A stretch of DNA of 35,924 nucleotides from Desulfamplus sp. (GCA_015231705.1 JADGBC010000017.1:1-35924), one strand, 5' to 3'. Shown: positions 1 to 8,416, counted from the first letter of the stretch. Notes: a model not told the origin generated them from the letters alone. Translations and numbers: made by a program.

Positions 1-124
1 AAGAATATATATTAATTTTATTCTTTTGAAATTCATAGTTTATTTCTTCCTCTTCTTTTTATTGCCCTTTTCCGTTTCCACCTGCTCTCTTTCAGTCTTC
101 TCAATAAATCTGTAGGTTACAGCT

Positions 125-652
125 TTGTGTGCAGGCTGGCAACATCATAAAATGTATATCAAATCAAAAAAAGCTGTAAACCGTAATTGTTGGCGGGACA
201 ATGAATCTTTCAGCCTTGAAATTGCACAGGGTTATCTCCAGGAAAGATTTGAGATTATCAAAGAGCAGGTTTATAAGAAATTGAATCATATTGTACAGAG
301 TTCGGCGATGGTAGAATGCATTAACTCAATCATTCGGCCTTACCTGAATACATCACGAAACCGGATCTCACAGGAAATGCTGAATCTTATCATGTTTTAT
401 CACAATCACCGTCGTTACAGGAGCGGAGAAAGAGCCCATAGAACTCCCTGGGAAATATTGAGCGGCAGGAAACAGGAGAAAGACTGGCTTACACTGCTGT
501 TTGAGGCCATTGGTGACAATAATGCCCCTGCTGGTAACGGCCAAAAATATGTTTATCCGGTTGGTTTATGTGACTGTGATATAAATCATAATGATGTTGT
601 ATGCTCCATGCCAAGTGATGATTATACATTTGGCTTGAAATTATCACAGTAA
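125..652 (+). pseudogene. Transposase C-terminal fragment (IS remnant)
   Basis: The reading frame opens after a TAG at 113-115, and its first possible start is TTG at 125. It encodes about 175 residues. The middle section (SSAMVECINSIIRPYLN, then FYHNHRRYRSGERAHRTPWE and a nearby GRKQEKDWLTLL) looks like the C-terminal end of a DDE-type transposase, with the Glu of the VE-x-INS motif and the FYxNHR block near the end. Full-length enzymes of this kind are several hundred residues, and nothing resembling the N-terminal DNA-binding part or the first catalytic Asp residues is visible in 1-124. I read it as a 5'-truncated remnant, not a working gene. The last 45 or so residues do not look like transposase and may be read-through into flanking DNA. 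I did not identify terminal inverted repeats, and the IS family is not certain. Confidence 0.6.
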
Positions 653-853
653 CATTTTAATAAATGTTCATCAAATTCTGGTACAAAAAGCGGTATTCTA
701 CCGTGACGCAATAGTTGTGTGCAAAATTTAAATAATGAGAAGTGTCAACTACTTTTATGGCTATATGAAGGATGCCTAAAATACATGAAAAAATTTGACA
801 AAAAAAATTTACCTCAAATAAAAATATCTGAATTTAAACGGAAAGAATAGACA
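653..853. other. Intergenic stretch after the transposase remnant
   Basis: This 200-base AT-rich stretch has no convincing gene. A 21-codon frame (784-849, starting MKKFDKKNLP) ends four bases before the next gene; it is too short and lysine-rich to call. The segment 680-712 contains a short GC-richer patch that could be an IS-end scar, but no matching partner was found. Confidence 0.4.
795..824 (+). promoter_or_regulatory. Candidate sigma-70-like promoter for the 854-1225 gene
   Basis: A perfect TTGACA (795-800) is followed after 18 bases by TAAAAA (819-824), which matches four of six positions of the -10 consensus. It lies about 30 bases upstream of the ATG at 854. In sequence this AT-rich, chance matches are common, so this is a weak call. 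Confidence 0.25.
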
Positions 854-1225
854 ATGCACAATATAGAAGAAAAACTTATCAAAGAGATGGAGCTTGACAA
901 CCATCAGAAAATTAAAATTCTGGATATCTCAAAAAAAATTAGCATTGATGGCTACCTTGTGGCCATGGTAGCAAGAATGAATGTTGCCGTGGAGCAAAAG
1001 TTATTTTCAGATAATGATCTCTCTCTAAACGACTTTGATAACATAAGGAAGAAACTCGGAACTCATGTCCTTTTTGAATACACAAATCAACGCAATTTTA
1101 TTATGGCAAAAAATAAAGATGAAATTCTTCAGGAGATTGTAGATACATTTATAGACAATATGATAGAGTATCTATCAAAAGAGTCTTTTCCCAAAAAACT
1201 TGTTTTAAAAAGATATCGTGAATAA
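854..1225 (+). CDS. Hypothetical protein, 123 residues
   Basis: This is a small, charged, probably soluble protein with no signal peptide and no membrane segment. I do not recognise the family. A purine-rich GGAAAG (840-845) sits about eight bases before the ATG and is a fair ribosome binding site. The sequence looks mostly helical: an acidic/basic N-terminal helix (EEKLIKEMELDNHQKIKIL), a middle segment (DGYLVAMVARMNVAVEQKLF) and a C-terminal stretch ending in basic residues (PKKLVLKRYRE). It lies between the transposase remnant and the lytic transglycosylase, in DNA that looks accessory. No function is proposed. Normal amino-acid composition and an upstream binding site support it being a real gene, but only comparative data would settle that. 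Confidence 0.5.
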   Translation: MHNIEEKLIKEMELDNHQKIKILDISKKISIDGYLVAMVARMNVAVEQKLFSDNDLSLNDFDNIRKKLGTHVLFEYTNQRNFIMAKNKDEILQEIVDTFIDNMIEYLSKESFPKKLVLKRYRE

Positions 1226-1326
1226 TGCCATAATGACTTCTTTTTAAATGGGACACCCCCGACCATGAAAATCCTTATTTTTAAAATAAGGACTAATCTG
1301 AACCATAAAAAATGACCGGAGGTAAC

Positions 1327-1941
1327 ATGAATACTCTAAATTCGTTTCTTATTCTTGCAGTTATATCCTTTTTTTTCTTACCATCGATATCTGTCGCAGA
1401 AATATACACATATAAAGATGCAAAAGGGGTACGTCATTTTACAAATGTGCCCAATAGTCCCAAATACAAATTATTCATGACAGAACGGAGAAGCAGGAGT
1501 TACTATAACAGGAGCGGAACATATATAAAGTCATCCGCCCGTGCGGTAAAGATTTCAGCCTTTGATCCCATAATCAAAAAAGCATCTCTGAGGTACGGGC
1601 TGGATTGTGCCCTTATCAAAGCTGTTATCTCTGCCGAATCTGCGTTTAATTGTCAGGCAATCTCTCCAAAAGGTGCTAAAGGGTTGATGCAGATCATGCC
1701 GGAAAATTACAATTCACTCAATATATCGGACCCCTTTGATCCATCCCAAAATATTATGGGAGGCTCTAAATATTTGAGACAAATGCTTGAGATAAACGAT
1801 GGACGATTGAGACATGCACTTGCCGCATACAATGCAGGACCCGAGGCTGTCAGAAGATATGAAGGCATCCCTCCTTACAACGAAACCATAAGCTATGTAG
1901 CTAAAGTTATAGATCTATATACACAATACAAAAACATGTGA
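1327..1941 (+). CDS. Secreted lytic transglycosylase (SLT domain, DUF4124 N-terminus)
   Basis: This enzyme cleaves the MurNAc-GlcNAc bond of peptidoglycan in the periplasm, forming 1,6-anhydro ends. The ATG at 1327 is preferred over the in-frame ATG at 1312 because GGAGG (1318-1322) lies four bases before it and the product then begins directly with a signal peptide (hydrophobic stretch to about residue 25, cleavage near SVA-E). A short DUF4124-like segment follows (EIYTYKDAKGVRHFTN). The SLT domain spans roughly residues 75-200: AVISAESAFN carries the likely catalytic Glu (about residue 104), followed by the family motifs GAKGLMQIMP and ALAAYNAGPEAVRRY. At 204 residues it is a typical short single-domain SLT protein of the MltC/Slt70 fold group. 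It stands alone and faces galU tail to tail. Confidence 0.9.
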   Translation: MNTLNSFLILAVISFFFLPSISVAEIYTYKDAKGVRHFTNVPNSPKYKLFMTERRSRSYYNRSGTYIKSSARAVKISAFDPIIKKASLRYGLDCALIKAVISAESAFNCQAISPKGAKGLMQIMPENYNSLNISDPFDPSQNIMGGSKYLRQMLEINDGRLRHALAAYNAGPEAVRRYEGIPPYNETISYVAKVIDLYTQYKNM

Positions 1942-2192
1942 CAATTTCATTTTATGTGCTAAAAGCACATCCTGAATTTCCATAAATGACTCCATACTAA
2001 TAATTCAAGCACATAGTGCAAAAGCTATGGTAAAGTAGTTTTTACAAAAACCTAACCTGGACAAGCCAGAATCAAAGGATTCTCTGATTCTTTCGCCAAA
2101 ACAACACGAAAATCAGAGATAAGAATATAAAGTGCACAATTTATATTATCGACAAAGTTTTGTCGATGTGGCACTGATAAGTGCATAAGTGC
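1942..2192. other. Convergent intergenic region with several hairpins
   Basis: This 251-base gap separates the ends of the transglycosylase and galU genes. It has no gene but holds stacked inverted repeats: a 7-bp stem with a 3-base loop at 1954-1970, a 6-bp stem at 2068-2083, an interrupted 13-bp stem at 2081-2119 and a 9-bp stem at 2148-2167. The second and third overlap and would be alternatives. None has a clean T-run, so they are not textbook intrinsic terminators, but their position between converging genes fits transcription termination or mRNA end protection. Confidence 0.5.
2148..2167. terminator. Perfect 9-bp inverted repeat, candidate bidirectional terminator
   Basis: ATCGACAAA (2148-2156) and TTTGTCGAT (2159-2167) form a perfect palindrome with a very small centre, just past the galU stop codon on the minus strand. 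T-runs on either side are weak. Termination is inferred from position. Confidence 0.35.
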
Positions 2193-3071
2193 CTAAACGC
2201 AGACGCTCTTACCAAGCTGAGTGATGAATTTTGCCAGCTTATCCCTTATCTCAGGGCGTTCCATGGCAAAAGCAAGATTTGCCATCTGAAATCCGGCCTT
2301 ATCACCGCAGTCAAATCTGGTGCCGTTAAACTTATAGCCAAATATCGGCTGATCCTTCAAAAGCTGCCCCATGGCATCTGTCAATTGAATCTCTCCACCC
2401 GCTCCTGTTTTACTCTGGCCAAGGTAATCAAAAATCTTGGGGGTCAGGATATATCGTCCAATTATGGCAAGATTAGAGGGGGCCTCTTCCGGAGACGGCT
2501 TTTCAACCATCCCTCTGATACGAACTACATCATCTTCAATCTCATCAGCATCAATAATCCCGTATTTATCGGTCTGATCCATTTCAACCTCCATCACAGC
2601 TGCAATAGATGCCCTAAACCGGTCAAAGCGACTGATCATCTGAGAAAGTACCGGTGTGCATGACTGTATGAGGTCATCCGCCAGTAGTACAGCAAAGGGC
2701 TCATCTCCAACAATATCCCTTGCACACCAGATAGCATGTCCCAACCCCAATGGTTCATTCTGTCTCGTATAAACAATAGTTCCGGTTTTAGGCACAAGCT
2801 CCTGAAGCATTTTCAGAGTATCGTACCTTTTTTTCTTTTCCAGAGTCAGTTCCAACTCAAACGATCTGTCAAAATGGTCCTCCAAGGCTTTTTTACCACG
2901 ACCCGTTACAAAAATAATCTGTTCAATACCGGCATCAAATGCCTCTTCAACTGCATATTGAATAATTGGTTTATCAACAACCGTTAGCATCTCTTTTGCC
3001 ATCGCTTTTGTTGCCGGTAAAAAACGGGTACCTAACCCTGCGACCGGAAATACTGCCTTTCTTATTTTCAT
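2193..3071 (-). CDS. galU: UTP--glucose-1-phosphate uridylyltransferase
   Basis: It makes UDP-glucose from UTP and glucose-1-phosphate in the cytoplasm, supplying surface polysaccharide and lipopolysaccharide synthesis. The 292-residue length is normal for bacterial GalU. The N-terminal nucleotide-binding motif is GLGTRFLPATKAMAKEML (about residues 13-30), followed by KPIIQYAVEEAFDAGI, LGLGHAIWCA and VLLADDLI; further on come VRGMVEKP-type residues (RIRGMVEKPSPEEAPSNLA) and TDAMGQLL, all expected in the family. The ATG at 3071 has AGGA six bases upstream on the minus strand. It lies downstream of the U32 peptidase gene in the same direction, separated by 150 bases holding one copy of a dispersed repeat, so it may have its own promoter. 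The CapD-like protein at 20527-22434 is another envelope-sugar enzyme in this window. Confidence 0.95.
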   Translation of the reverse strand: MKIRKAVFPVAGLGTRFLPATKAMAKEMLTVVDKPIIQYAVEEAFDAGIEQIIFVTGRGKKALEDHFDRSFELELTLEKKKRYDTLKMLQELVPKTGTIVYTRQNEPLGLGHAIWCARDIVGDEPFAVLLADDLIQSCTPVLSQMISRFDRFRASIAAVMEVEMDQTDKYGIIDADEIEDDVVRIRGMVEKPSPEEAPSNLAIIGRYILTPKIFDYLGQSKTGAGGEIQLTDAMGQLLKDQPIFGYKFNGTRFDCGDKAGFQMANLAFAMERPEIRDKLAKFITQLGKSVCV

Positions 3072-3145
3072 CGCTAATCCTTGTTTCTTATGTATTCACG
3101 TAGCCCTCTAAAATAATTTGGGGAGGGGTTAACACAATAAAAAGC

Positions 3146-3232
3146 TTTTATGTAAAAATCTCTTAAAATAGCTGCAATCATGAGACTTTCATTTCTCGTT
3201 GTGCCCATAAGGGCATGGGCGTTACAAAAGAC
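3146..3232 (-). repeat. Dispersed repeat copy A (with hairpin)
   Basis: This is copy A of a three-copy repeat. Bases 3146-3206 match 32067-32127 without gaps at about 51 of 61 positions, and 3176-3232 match 20481-20537 at about 47 of 57. It contains the hairpin TGCCC-ATAA-GGGCA (3202-3215). Read on the minus strand, the element begins inside the last codons of the U32 peptidase gene and provides its TAA stop (3222-3224), with the hairpin just after the stop. Confidence 0.75.
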
Positions 3233-5618
3233 CAATTTCCCAATTCCATAAACCTTGTCTCTGTTTCATAACAATATCTTGTTGAATAGGTTCTTCGATG
3301 GTTAAAAATAGTGAGTAACCAGCCTGTTTTAAAAGATCTTTTTTATGAGAGAGGTCAAGTTGCCAGTTTGGGAAAATCCAGTAATCATCATCTCGCTTTG
3401 AAACCCAGGCGTTTTCGCCTCTAGGACTTGAGAAGGTTTTATCCAATGAAATATCCTCGGATACAGTTCTGGAAATAGCAAGAGGCCAGTTACCTTTAAT
3501 CACAATACCAAGTGGAAAATTGGTCTTTGACGGAATAGAAAGACAATCATCCTGGCCAAGCTCGGGAGAGATAAATGCACCTGCAAAACCAGAATGACTC
3601 AAAAATTCGATGTGAGCCGTATTTGAGACATTGCAAAACGGTCCTGCCCACAGATTAAGGTGCTCCATATAACTATTATTGTGCTGTCTGTTGATCTGTT
3701 GATCAGTATAACTATCTTGCTCCTGATTTATATGAACATGTTTTTGCTGAATAATATGAGTCTTATTTTTTCCCACCGACGATTCTATATTTATAATCTT
3801 CTTGAAAAAAGATATTTGCCAGGGCATGTTGAGAACAAAATTTCTTGCACCTGCAACCAGAGAATCCTTGATGGTATGTAATAATTTTTGTTCGCTCACT
3901 GGCCATACCACAGGTGGCAAAAACCACCAAATCTCTTTTACCTTTTTGGGAGAGCAGCGTTTCAATGAACTTTGAGACAACCATAAGCCACCTGCCAAGC
4001 CTGATTTCACGGCAGTTTTTATTTTTGACTCATCTCCGTAACCATAAAGGGTGATATGCGACTCTTTTACAGTTTCTGCCTGATAACTGTTTTTTCTTGG
4101 ATAACTATTTGCAAAGTTTGTTTTTTGGGCGTATGACTGATGCGTATTTTCTCTTTCGGGATATTGGTAACCGCCAAAATCTTTGGCACCGGTATGGTTT
4201 GCCAAATTTCCTTCATAATCGTTTAAAGAGAGTTTGTCGTCAATTACTTGTGGTCTTATATCAGGGGAGCTATATTTGCCAAGCTCAGTATCGAGCTCGT
4301 TAATCAGCAGCCAGACTTCCTTTTCTCGCCTATCAACAATAAATACAGGCGAACCTTTTTTTAACCCTGAGCTCTTGCTACTTTGAAGTACAAATCTTCC
4401 ATGTTTGGGAACATCTCTTGTCACACGCTGAATAGTATGAAAACTATCATCTTCATATCCAATCCTTAGTAAATCATCTTTTAAAAGAGCTTCCCGTGTA
4501 ATGAAATATGGAGTATTTGATTTTACAGATTCTCCACCATATTTAATTCTTCCTGCAAAAAGGCCTGAACCTGTTTCCATGTCTCTCTCTTTTTTCAGAG
4601 GATTAACAGGATTTTGTGTGAGTAGATTGTAATGAGTTGAAGGCCTTCCAAGGGCATAGTCCAGAAATGAGAGTGCAATTTTCTTCTGTGCAGGATCGTG
4701 TCCATGATCTCGAAGTATCTGATAGGCTCTGACCGTGTAGAAAACATAATGCGGGCTTTTCTTTCTTCCCTCTATTTTCCATGTAGTAACCTCCGGAATA
4801 TCCTTAAGCACCTTAACAAGCACATCTGCAGAAAAATCAAGGCAGGAGAAAAATCTTTCTGCATCATATTGAATTTTGGGCTGAAATTCTGGTTGACCTT
4901 CAGATTGAAAGTTGGTTTGTGGTTTTCTGTGTTGTTTGTTGAGCCTCAGTTGAGATCGATGCTTAGTCTGCAGCTTAGACTGCGGTATGACCTGCTGTTT
5001 GTAGATTCGTCGGCACGGCTGCACACACCTGCCTCTAAGTCCGCTTCTTCCGCCAAACCAGCTGCTCCAGTAGCACCTTCCAGATACAGCGTAGCAAAGA
5101 GCTCCATGAACAAACACTTCAAGATCAACACCTTCGGGTCTATTCTGTGCTGCCATCTTTATTTCGTCAATAGAGAGCTCTCGTGGCAGCACAACTCTGC
5201 TGAAACCAGCCTCTCTAGCACATTCAAGTCCAGCAGCAAAGGAGCAGTTACCCAGCGTGGAAAGATGAAGCTCCCCTTTGAAGCCTGCCATGCGGGCAAT
5301 TTGAACAAGCCCTGGATCCTGTATAATCAAAGCGTGAGGACGAACATATTTAGCAAGTTTTGCAATTACACGGGCTGTTTTTTCAAGCTCATTCTGTTTT
5401 ACAAGAGAGTTGAACGCCACATAAACCTGAACATTTTTACCTCTTGCAAGAGCATTGAGCCGTGAAAGCTCTTCAATACTGAAATTTTCAGCCTCCATAC
5501 GTGCAGAAAAATTTTTAAGCCCACAATAGACAGCATCTGCTCCTGCAGCGATGGCAGCAAGAAATGAATATTTATCACCTGCCGGTGCAAGGATCTTTGC
5601 TTTACATGATTTAGTCAT
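3222..5618 (-). CDS. U32 family peptidase / RlhA-like protein with low-complexity inserts
   Basis: U32 proteins include collagenase-like proteases and enzymes of RNA hydroxylation (RlhA, TrhP), so the exact substrate is not predictable. The N-terminal region begins ILAPAGDKYSFLAAIAAGAD and reaches the family signature EVFVHGALCYAVSGRCYWSS near residue 170, followed by a cysteine cluster (LRGRCVQPCRR). Those cysteines are expected for the iron-sulfur-type site of RNA-hydroxylation members. At 798 residues it is about 150 longer than E. coli RlhA. The extra length is largely three polar stretches rich in Gln, Asn, His, Ser and Lys: roughly residues 208-250, 485-520 and 625-650. The start is chosen by homology of MTKSCKAKILAPAGD; the ribosome binding site is weak. 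The C-terminus lies inside dispersed repeat copy A. The gene sits between the DEAD-box helicase and galU, all on the minus strand. Confidence 0.85.
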   Translation of the reverse strand: MTKSCKAKILAPAGDKYSFLAAIAAGADAVYCGLKNFSARMEAENFSIEELSRLNALARGKNVQVYVAFNSLVKQNELEKTARVIAKLAKYVRPHALIIQDPGLVQIARMAGFKGELHLSTLGNCSFAAGLECAREAGFSRVVLPRELSIDEIKMAAQNRPEGVDLEVFVHGALCYAVSGRCYWSSWFGGRSGLRGRCVQPCRRIYKQQVIPQSKLQTKHRSQLRLNKQHRKPQTNFQSEGQPEFQPKIQYDAERFFSCLDFSADVLVKVLKDIPEVTTWKIEGRKKSPHYVFYTVRAYQILRDHGHDPAQKKIALSFLDYALGRPSTHYNLLTQNPVNPLKKERDMETGSGLFAGRIKYGGESVKSNTPYFITREALLKDDLLRIGYEDDSFHTIQRVTRDVPKHGRFVLQSSKSSGLKKGSPVFIVDRREKEVWLLINELDTELGKYSSPDIRPQVIDDKLSLNDYEGNLANHTGAKDFGGYQYPERENTHQSYAQKTNFANSYPRKNSYQAETVKESHITLYGYGDESKIKTAVKSGLAGGLWLSQSSLKRCSPKKVKEIWWFLPPVVWPVSEQKLLHTIKDSLVAGARNFVLNMPWQISFFKKIINIESSVGKNKTHIIQQKHVHINQEQDSYTDQQINRQHNNSYMEHLNLWAGPFCNVSNTAHIEFLSHSGFAGAFISPELGQDDCLSIPSKTNFPLGIVIKGNWPLAISRTVSEDISLDKTFSSPRGENAWVSKRDDDYWIFPNWQLDLSHKKDLLKQAGYSLFLTIEEPIQQDIVMKQRQGLWNWEIGLL

Positions 5619-5639
5619 CTTTAAACTTTAGTCATCTTT
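5610..5639. repeat. Exact 13-bp direct repeat duplicating the U32 start region
   Basis: TTTAGTCATCTTT occurs at 5610-5622 and again at 5627-5639. On the minus strand this duplicates the start codon context. The upstream copy would begin a four-codon frame (ATG at 5635, stop TAA at 5623-5621) that ends two bases before the true ATG at 5618. It may be a small duplication scar or a leader affecting translation. Confidence 0.5.
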
Positions 5640-5814
5640 GAGTCGAACTTTAAAAGTGTCTACAGAAAAAAACATACCACATACCTATTCATGAAATTTC
5701 GCTAACTCAGTCAGAATACTTAGAATTATGGTATATTCATTATGAACAATCGCCTAAACGGACATGATTTAGTATCAATAGCTCTCTAATGCAAAAAATG
5801 TGATCCTTTAATAT

Positions 5815-5832
5815 AAAATGGTGATCCATTTT
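5815..5832 (-). terminator. Candidate terminator after the DEAD-box helicase
   Basis: AAAATGG (5815-5821) and CCATTTT (5826-5832) form a 7-bp stem with a TGAT loop. On the minus strand it lies about 35 bases past the helicase stop codon and is followed by the TTTT of the stem itself and TATATT. The stem is AT-rich, so confidence is low. Confidence 0.35.
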
Positions 5833-5867
5833 TCACGGTAAATTAAAGAGAGACTAATATATTGCAT

Positions 5868-8000
5868 CTATTTGACTTTGGTAATATTCAACTTCTGTCC
5901 GACCACCCTCACTTTTTTCAAAAGTTTGAATATAGCCTCGGGCATTCCCTCTGGAAGATCAACCGTACTCTTTTCGTCATGAATCACAATGTTACCAATA
6001 AATTTACTGTCCAAACCGGCCTCGTTTGCTATAGCACCAACTATATCTCCAGCCTTTACACCGTGTATATTGCCAACATCCAGTCTAAATCTCTCCATAC
6101 CCTTGGAAACAGGTGGCATTCTATTGTCATTTTGCAGATCATCTTCACTCTTTTTTAAATCTGCTTTACCCTTTTTTGATCTTTTTTCTACATCTCTAAG
6201 ACTTTTTTCACTATTTTTCAGAACATACTCAGCCTTTTTCTTACTCTCTTTAACCGGTTCCTGAAGAGCATCTTTACTATCCTTTAAACGGCCTGACTCT
6301 TTTTTGGGAGATAACACTTTTCTTGAAGAGCTATTATCAATAGAGCTTTCGATCTTTTTCTTCTTTTGCTTCAATTCATTAAGCGGTTCAGCTCCTATTT
6401 CATTAGTAGTTGACGGCCCTCTCTCCTTAGTCGTTGACCTCTGCTGCTCCTGTCTTTTGTGGTTTTCTCTACTTGTTTTTTGTGAGATACTCCTGTTTTT
6501 ACCCGAAATGCCAAAGCTCTCTGGATCTTTTTTTTCAGAAACACCATGTTTTGCATGTACAGGAAACAGGGGCTTGTCCCCATTGGTAATAATAGCAAGT
6601 GCAGCGGCGATATCTAAAGCAGGAACATTATACTCCTGCCGGTATTCATCCATAAGCTCTCGAAACATTGAAATCTCTTCAGATGCCAATGTGTCTGTAA
6701 TACGCTGTTTGAAAGCAGCAATACGTTTATTGGTGATTGCACTGGTACTTGGCAAATTCATCATCTCAAGTTTCTGGCGGGTAGTTTTTTCTATCACCTT
6801 GAGCATCCACATCTCTCTTGGAGATACAAACAAAATGGCATCCCCAGCTCTGCCGGCTCTACCAGTTCTGCCAATTCTATGGATATAGGATTCAGCTTCT
6901 GTAGGAATATCATAGTTGATGACATGGCTTATACGTTCAACATCCAAGCCTCTGGCAGCCACATCTGTTGCCACAATAATATCTATCTTCCCACTTTTAA
7001 ATCTCTCAATTGTCCTCTCCCTTGATTTCTGGGCGATATCGCCATTCAATGCTTCAGTGGCATATCCACGGGCTTCAAGTTTTTCAGCAAGTTCAACCGT
7101 TGCAGTTTTTGTCCTTACAAACACAAGGATTGCATCAAAATCTTCGGCATCAAGTATTCTTGTCAAAGCATCGAGTTTATCTGTCCCTTTGACCATCCAG
7201 AATCTCTGCCTGATTGTATCTGCGGTCATGGTTTTAACCTGAATAGTAATCTCTTCGGGTTTTCTCAGATACTTACGGGCAATGGATCTGATAGCAGGAG
7301 GCATTGTAGCAGAGAAAAGAGCCATCTGGCGAGATTCAGGAGTCTGCTCAAGAATCCATTTAACATCATCAATAAAACCCATTCTAAGCATCTCGTCCGC
7401 CTCATCCAGGACTAGACAGGTAAGCTCGCTTAAATCCAATGTTCCCCGTTTCATGTGATCCATAAGTCTTCCAGGGGTACCAACCACTACATGAAGGCCG
7501 CGTTTGAGTTGCTTTAGCTGAACATCATATGACTGTCCTCCATAAATAGGAAGGACATGAAAATCTTTCATGCGGGCGGCATAGCCTTTAAAGGATTCCG
7601 CCACCTGAATGGCAAGCTCCCTGGTCGGAGTAATAACAAGCACCTGGGGATTTTTCTTTTTAATATCAATACGAGACAAAAGAGGCAGTGCAAAGGCGGC
7701 GGTTTTCCCGGTTCCTGTCTGTGCCTGACCAACAACATCCTTGCCTGCAAGAACATGGGGAATGATCATAGACTGAATTGATGTTGGTGTTTCATACCCT
7801 ATATCATTGAGGGCTTTGAGTACCGGTTTGGACAAATTCATTGCATTGAAGCCAGTTGGAGATATATCGGTAGATTTTTCTATGGAATAGTCTGGTGGAA
7901 TCTTACCGTCATTGAGAATTGAATCAATAGGTTGGTTCATAACTGCATTGTCGACAGGCTTGCCGGAATGGTCTTGATTTTTGTGGTTTTCTTGGGACAT
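5868..8000 (-). CDS. deaD: DEAD-box ATP-dependent RNA helicase, CsdA/DeaD type with DbpA-like RNA-binding domain
   Basis: It unwinds RNA secondary structure, typically in ribosome assembly and cold adaptation. All core motifs are present: Q-motif (GYETPTSIQ), Walker A AQTGTGKTAAF, PTRELAIQ, TPGRLMDH, DEAD box LVLDEADEML, SAT, then VATDVAARGLDVERI and HRIGRTGRAGRAG in the second RecA-like lobe. After the helicase core comes a long, charged, lysine/serine-rich linker (about residues 500-630), then a C-terminal DbpA-type RNA-binding domain (FRLDVGNIHGVKAGDIVGAI through DLPEGMPEAIFKLL). The start at 8000 (MSQENHKNQ) is preferred over the upstream in-frame ATG at 8072 because an AAAGG lies ten bases before it and the upstream peptide looks non-coding. 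That leaves 710 residues, close to CsdA-like proteins. The unusually long basic tail may add RNA affinity. Confidence 0.93.
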   Translation of the reverse strand: MSQENHKNQDHSGKPVDNAVMNQPIDSILNDGKIPPDYSIEKSTDISPTGFNAMNLSKPVLKALNDIGYETPTSIQSMIIPHVLAGKDVVGQAQTGTGKTAAFALPLLSRIDIKKKNPQVLVITPTRELAIQVAESFKGYAARMKDFHVLPIYGGQSYDVQLKQLKRGLHVVVGTPGRLMDHMKRGTLDLSELTCLVLDEADEMLRMGFIDDVKWILEQTPESRQMALFSATMPPAIRSIARKYLRKPEEITIQVKTMTADTIRQRFWMVKGTDKLDALTRILDAEDFDAILVFVRTKTATVELAEKLEARGYATEALNGDIAQKSRERTIERFKSGKIDIIVATDVAARGLDVERISHVINYDIPTEAESYIHRIGRTGRAGRAGDAILFVSPREMWMLKVIEKTTRQKLEMMNLPSTSAITNKRIAAFKQRITDTLASEEISMFRELMDEYRQEYNVPALDIAAALAIITNGDKPLFPVHAKHGVSEKKDPESFGISGKNRSISQKTSRENHKRQEQQRSTTKERGPSTTNEIGAEPLNELKQKKKKIESSIDNSSSRKVLSPKKESGRLKDSKDALQEPVKESKKKAEYVLKNSEKSLRDVEKRSKKGKADLKKSEDDLQNDNRMPPVSKGMERFRLDVGNIHGVKAGDIVGAIANEAGLDSKFIGNIVIHDEKSTVDLPEGMPEAIFKLLKKVRVVGQKLNITKVK

Positions 8001-8297
8001 TAATATATAACCTTTAATAAAAATGGTATTGTGATCTGCATGGATACACAGAGACATTCTCCTCTGTTTCATTCACAGAATAAAAATGTCTAATAGTAGT
8101 ATTTTTTCAATAAATTCACAATCTTTTTTTTAAAAAACATACTTGTAAGGCCATTGGTTATACAGTAAAAGACTTTGCATAAAAAATTGAATTTTAGAAA
8201 AATTGATGTTAGTCTAAAAACATTCTACTCTTCTTGTTATTCAAGAACTGTAACGCCATGAATTAGACAACGAATCGTAACCTCCAGAGAAATACTA

Positions 8298-8311
8298 CAG
8301 GCATATGCCTG
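8298..8311. promoter_or_regulatory. 14-bp perfect palindrome, possible operator
   Basis: CAGGCATATGCCTG is a perfect dyad about 105 bases upstream of the ATG of the FecR/TPR/barrel gene. Its size and symmetry suit a dimeric regulator. No regulator gene is adjacent, and function is inferred only from position. Confidence 0.3.
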
Positions 8312-8374
8312 CATTTAAATTTCAATTTCATACTGTCAAAAATTGGGCATCCTTGTATATCATGAGCTTTTTTG

Positions 8375-8398
8375 CCAGATATATTTCCAGATATATTT
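8375..8398. repeat. 12-bp exact tandem repeat just upstream of the barrel gene
   Basis: CCAGATATATTT occurs twice in a row (8375-8386, 8387-8398). It ends 18 bases before the start codon and lies just before the GGAG ribosome binding site, so it falls in the 5' untranslated leader. Copy number could vary by slippage. Confidence 0.55.
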
Positions 8399-8416
8399 TT
8401 AAATAAGGAGATTCAT

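Larger units (their letters stand above)
8001..8416. other. Divergent intergenic region, about 415 bases
   Basis: This gap lies between the divergently transcribed helicase gene and the FecR/TPR/barrel gene and must hold promoters for both. It contains no convincing gene. Two small features stand out and are listed separately: a 14-bp palindrome at 8298-8311 and a 12-bp tandem duplication at 8375-8398. The rest is AT-rich with homopolymer runs. Confidence 0.6.

Noticed and set aside
784-849. 21-codon frame upstream of the 854-1225 gene
   Set aside because: It is short, lysine-rich in AT-rich DNA and has no ribosome binding site; it could be a leader but nothing supports it.
2181-2663. 160-codon plus-strand open frame
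   Set aside because: It is antisense to galU, which is unmistakable in the other strand.
4698-5465. 255-codon plus-strand open frame
   Set aside because: It lies entirely antisense to the U32 peptidase core, including its signature motif, and its translation has no family resemblance.
6304-6888. 194-codon plus-strand open frame with hydrophobic, Ser/Leu-rich translation
   Set aside because: It is antisense to the helicase linker and second lobe; the composition is a by-product of lysine/glutamate-rich codons on the other strand.
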